A stretch of 64,000 nt of DNA from Hofstenia miamia (Eukaryota > Xenacoelomorpha > Acoela), in assembly GCA_004352715.1 (NCBI GenBank), contig SCFE01000031.1, positions 625,843 to 689,842 of the forward strand, given 5' to 3'. The position numbers and the translations under genes were made by a program. The notes under the pieces are model-generated. The model worked only from the letters and a program-made list of their open reading frames with translations. It had not been told where the DNA came from and ran no database searches. Shown one piece after another: positions 63,972 to 64,000 of this stretch; the stretch's first letter is position 1; every line of letters begins with the position of its first letter.

Positions 63972-64000
<29 letters not shown>
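63972..64000. repeat. (TA)n microsatellite at window end
   Basis: Begins exactly at the mariner terminus and runs to the end of the window. Confidence 0.9.

Overview
The window is AT-rich nuclear DNA from an invertebrate metazoan. Genes are split by introns with ordinary GT-AG borders. Several introns are only 40-51 bases long, while others reach 5-22 kb. Much of the rest is decayed non-LTR retrotransposons (LINEs) and DNA transposons (hAT, Tc1/mariner, piggyBac, a Mutator-like MITE). I cannot fix the phylum. The LINE type at 0.5-1.2 kb and the hAT and CR1-like families recall cnidarians, tunicates and arthropods, but that is memory, not a search.

Two host genes can be read completely. The first is a canonical poly(A) polymerase (PAPOLA/PAPOLG type) on the + strand. 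It has 16 coding exons from 11,583 (or 13,216) to 53,631, summing to 1,986 nt (661 aa plus stop), with reading phases that match at every junction. The second is a Spinster-type major facilitator transporter on the - strand. It has 8 coding exons from 27,579 down to 17,893, summing to 1,398 nt (465 aa plus stop). The transporter gene lies wholly inside the 21.8 kb seventh intron of the polymerase gene, in antisense orientation. Nothing suggests a shared pathway: one adds mRNA poly(A) tails in the nucleus, the other is a late endosome/lysosome or plasma-membrane lipid transporter.

Layout: 0-1.2 kb, LINE 3' end; 1.2-4.8 kb, AT-rich DNA with a decayed repeat-type gene; 4.86-5.29 kb, MITE with 9-base target duplication; 5.8-9.65 kb, decayed CR1-like LINE on the - strand; 11.2-14.4 kb, first five polymerase exons present twice in identical tandem copies; 14.6-36.6 kb, large intron holding the transporter gene, a hAT deletion derivative and a piggyBac-like MITE; 36.6-53.6 kb, remaining polymerase exons with intronic MITEs, a piggyBac-related ORF, a Tc1 deletion derivative, a Tc1 relic and a full-length dead hAT; 55.2-60.3 kb, LINE fragments and a partly duplicated LINE; 60.3-64 kb, repeat-poor AT-rich DNA with small hAT MITEs and a mariner 3' end.

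Five isolated single N characters (1614, 7348, 12789, 30692, 59238) each sit at the junction of a direct repeat. They look like places where overlapping contigs or alternative haplotypes were abutted without merging. The duplicated polymerase exons are therefore most likely an assembly artefact. I found no tRNA, rRNA or CRISPR. The most interesting unexplained item is the intact 233-aa ORF at 45,712-46,413, which carries a piggyBac-type C-terminal zinc finger behind an unrecognised N-terminal region.
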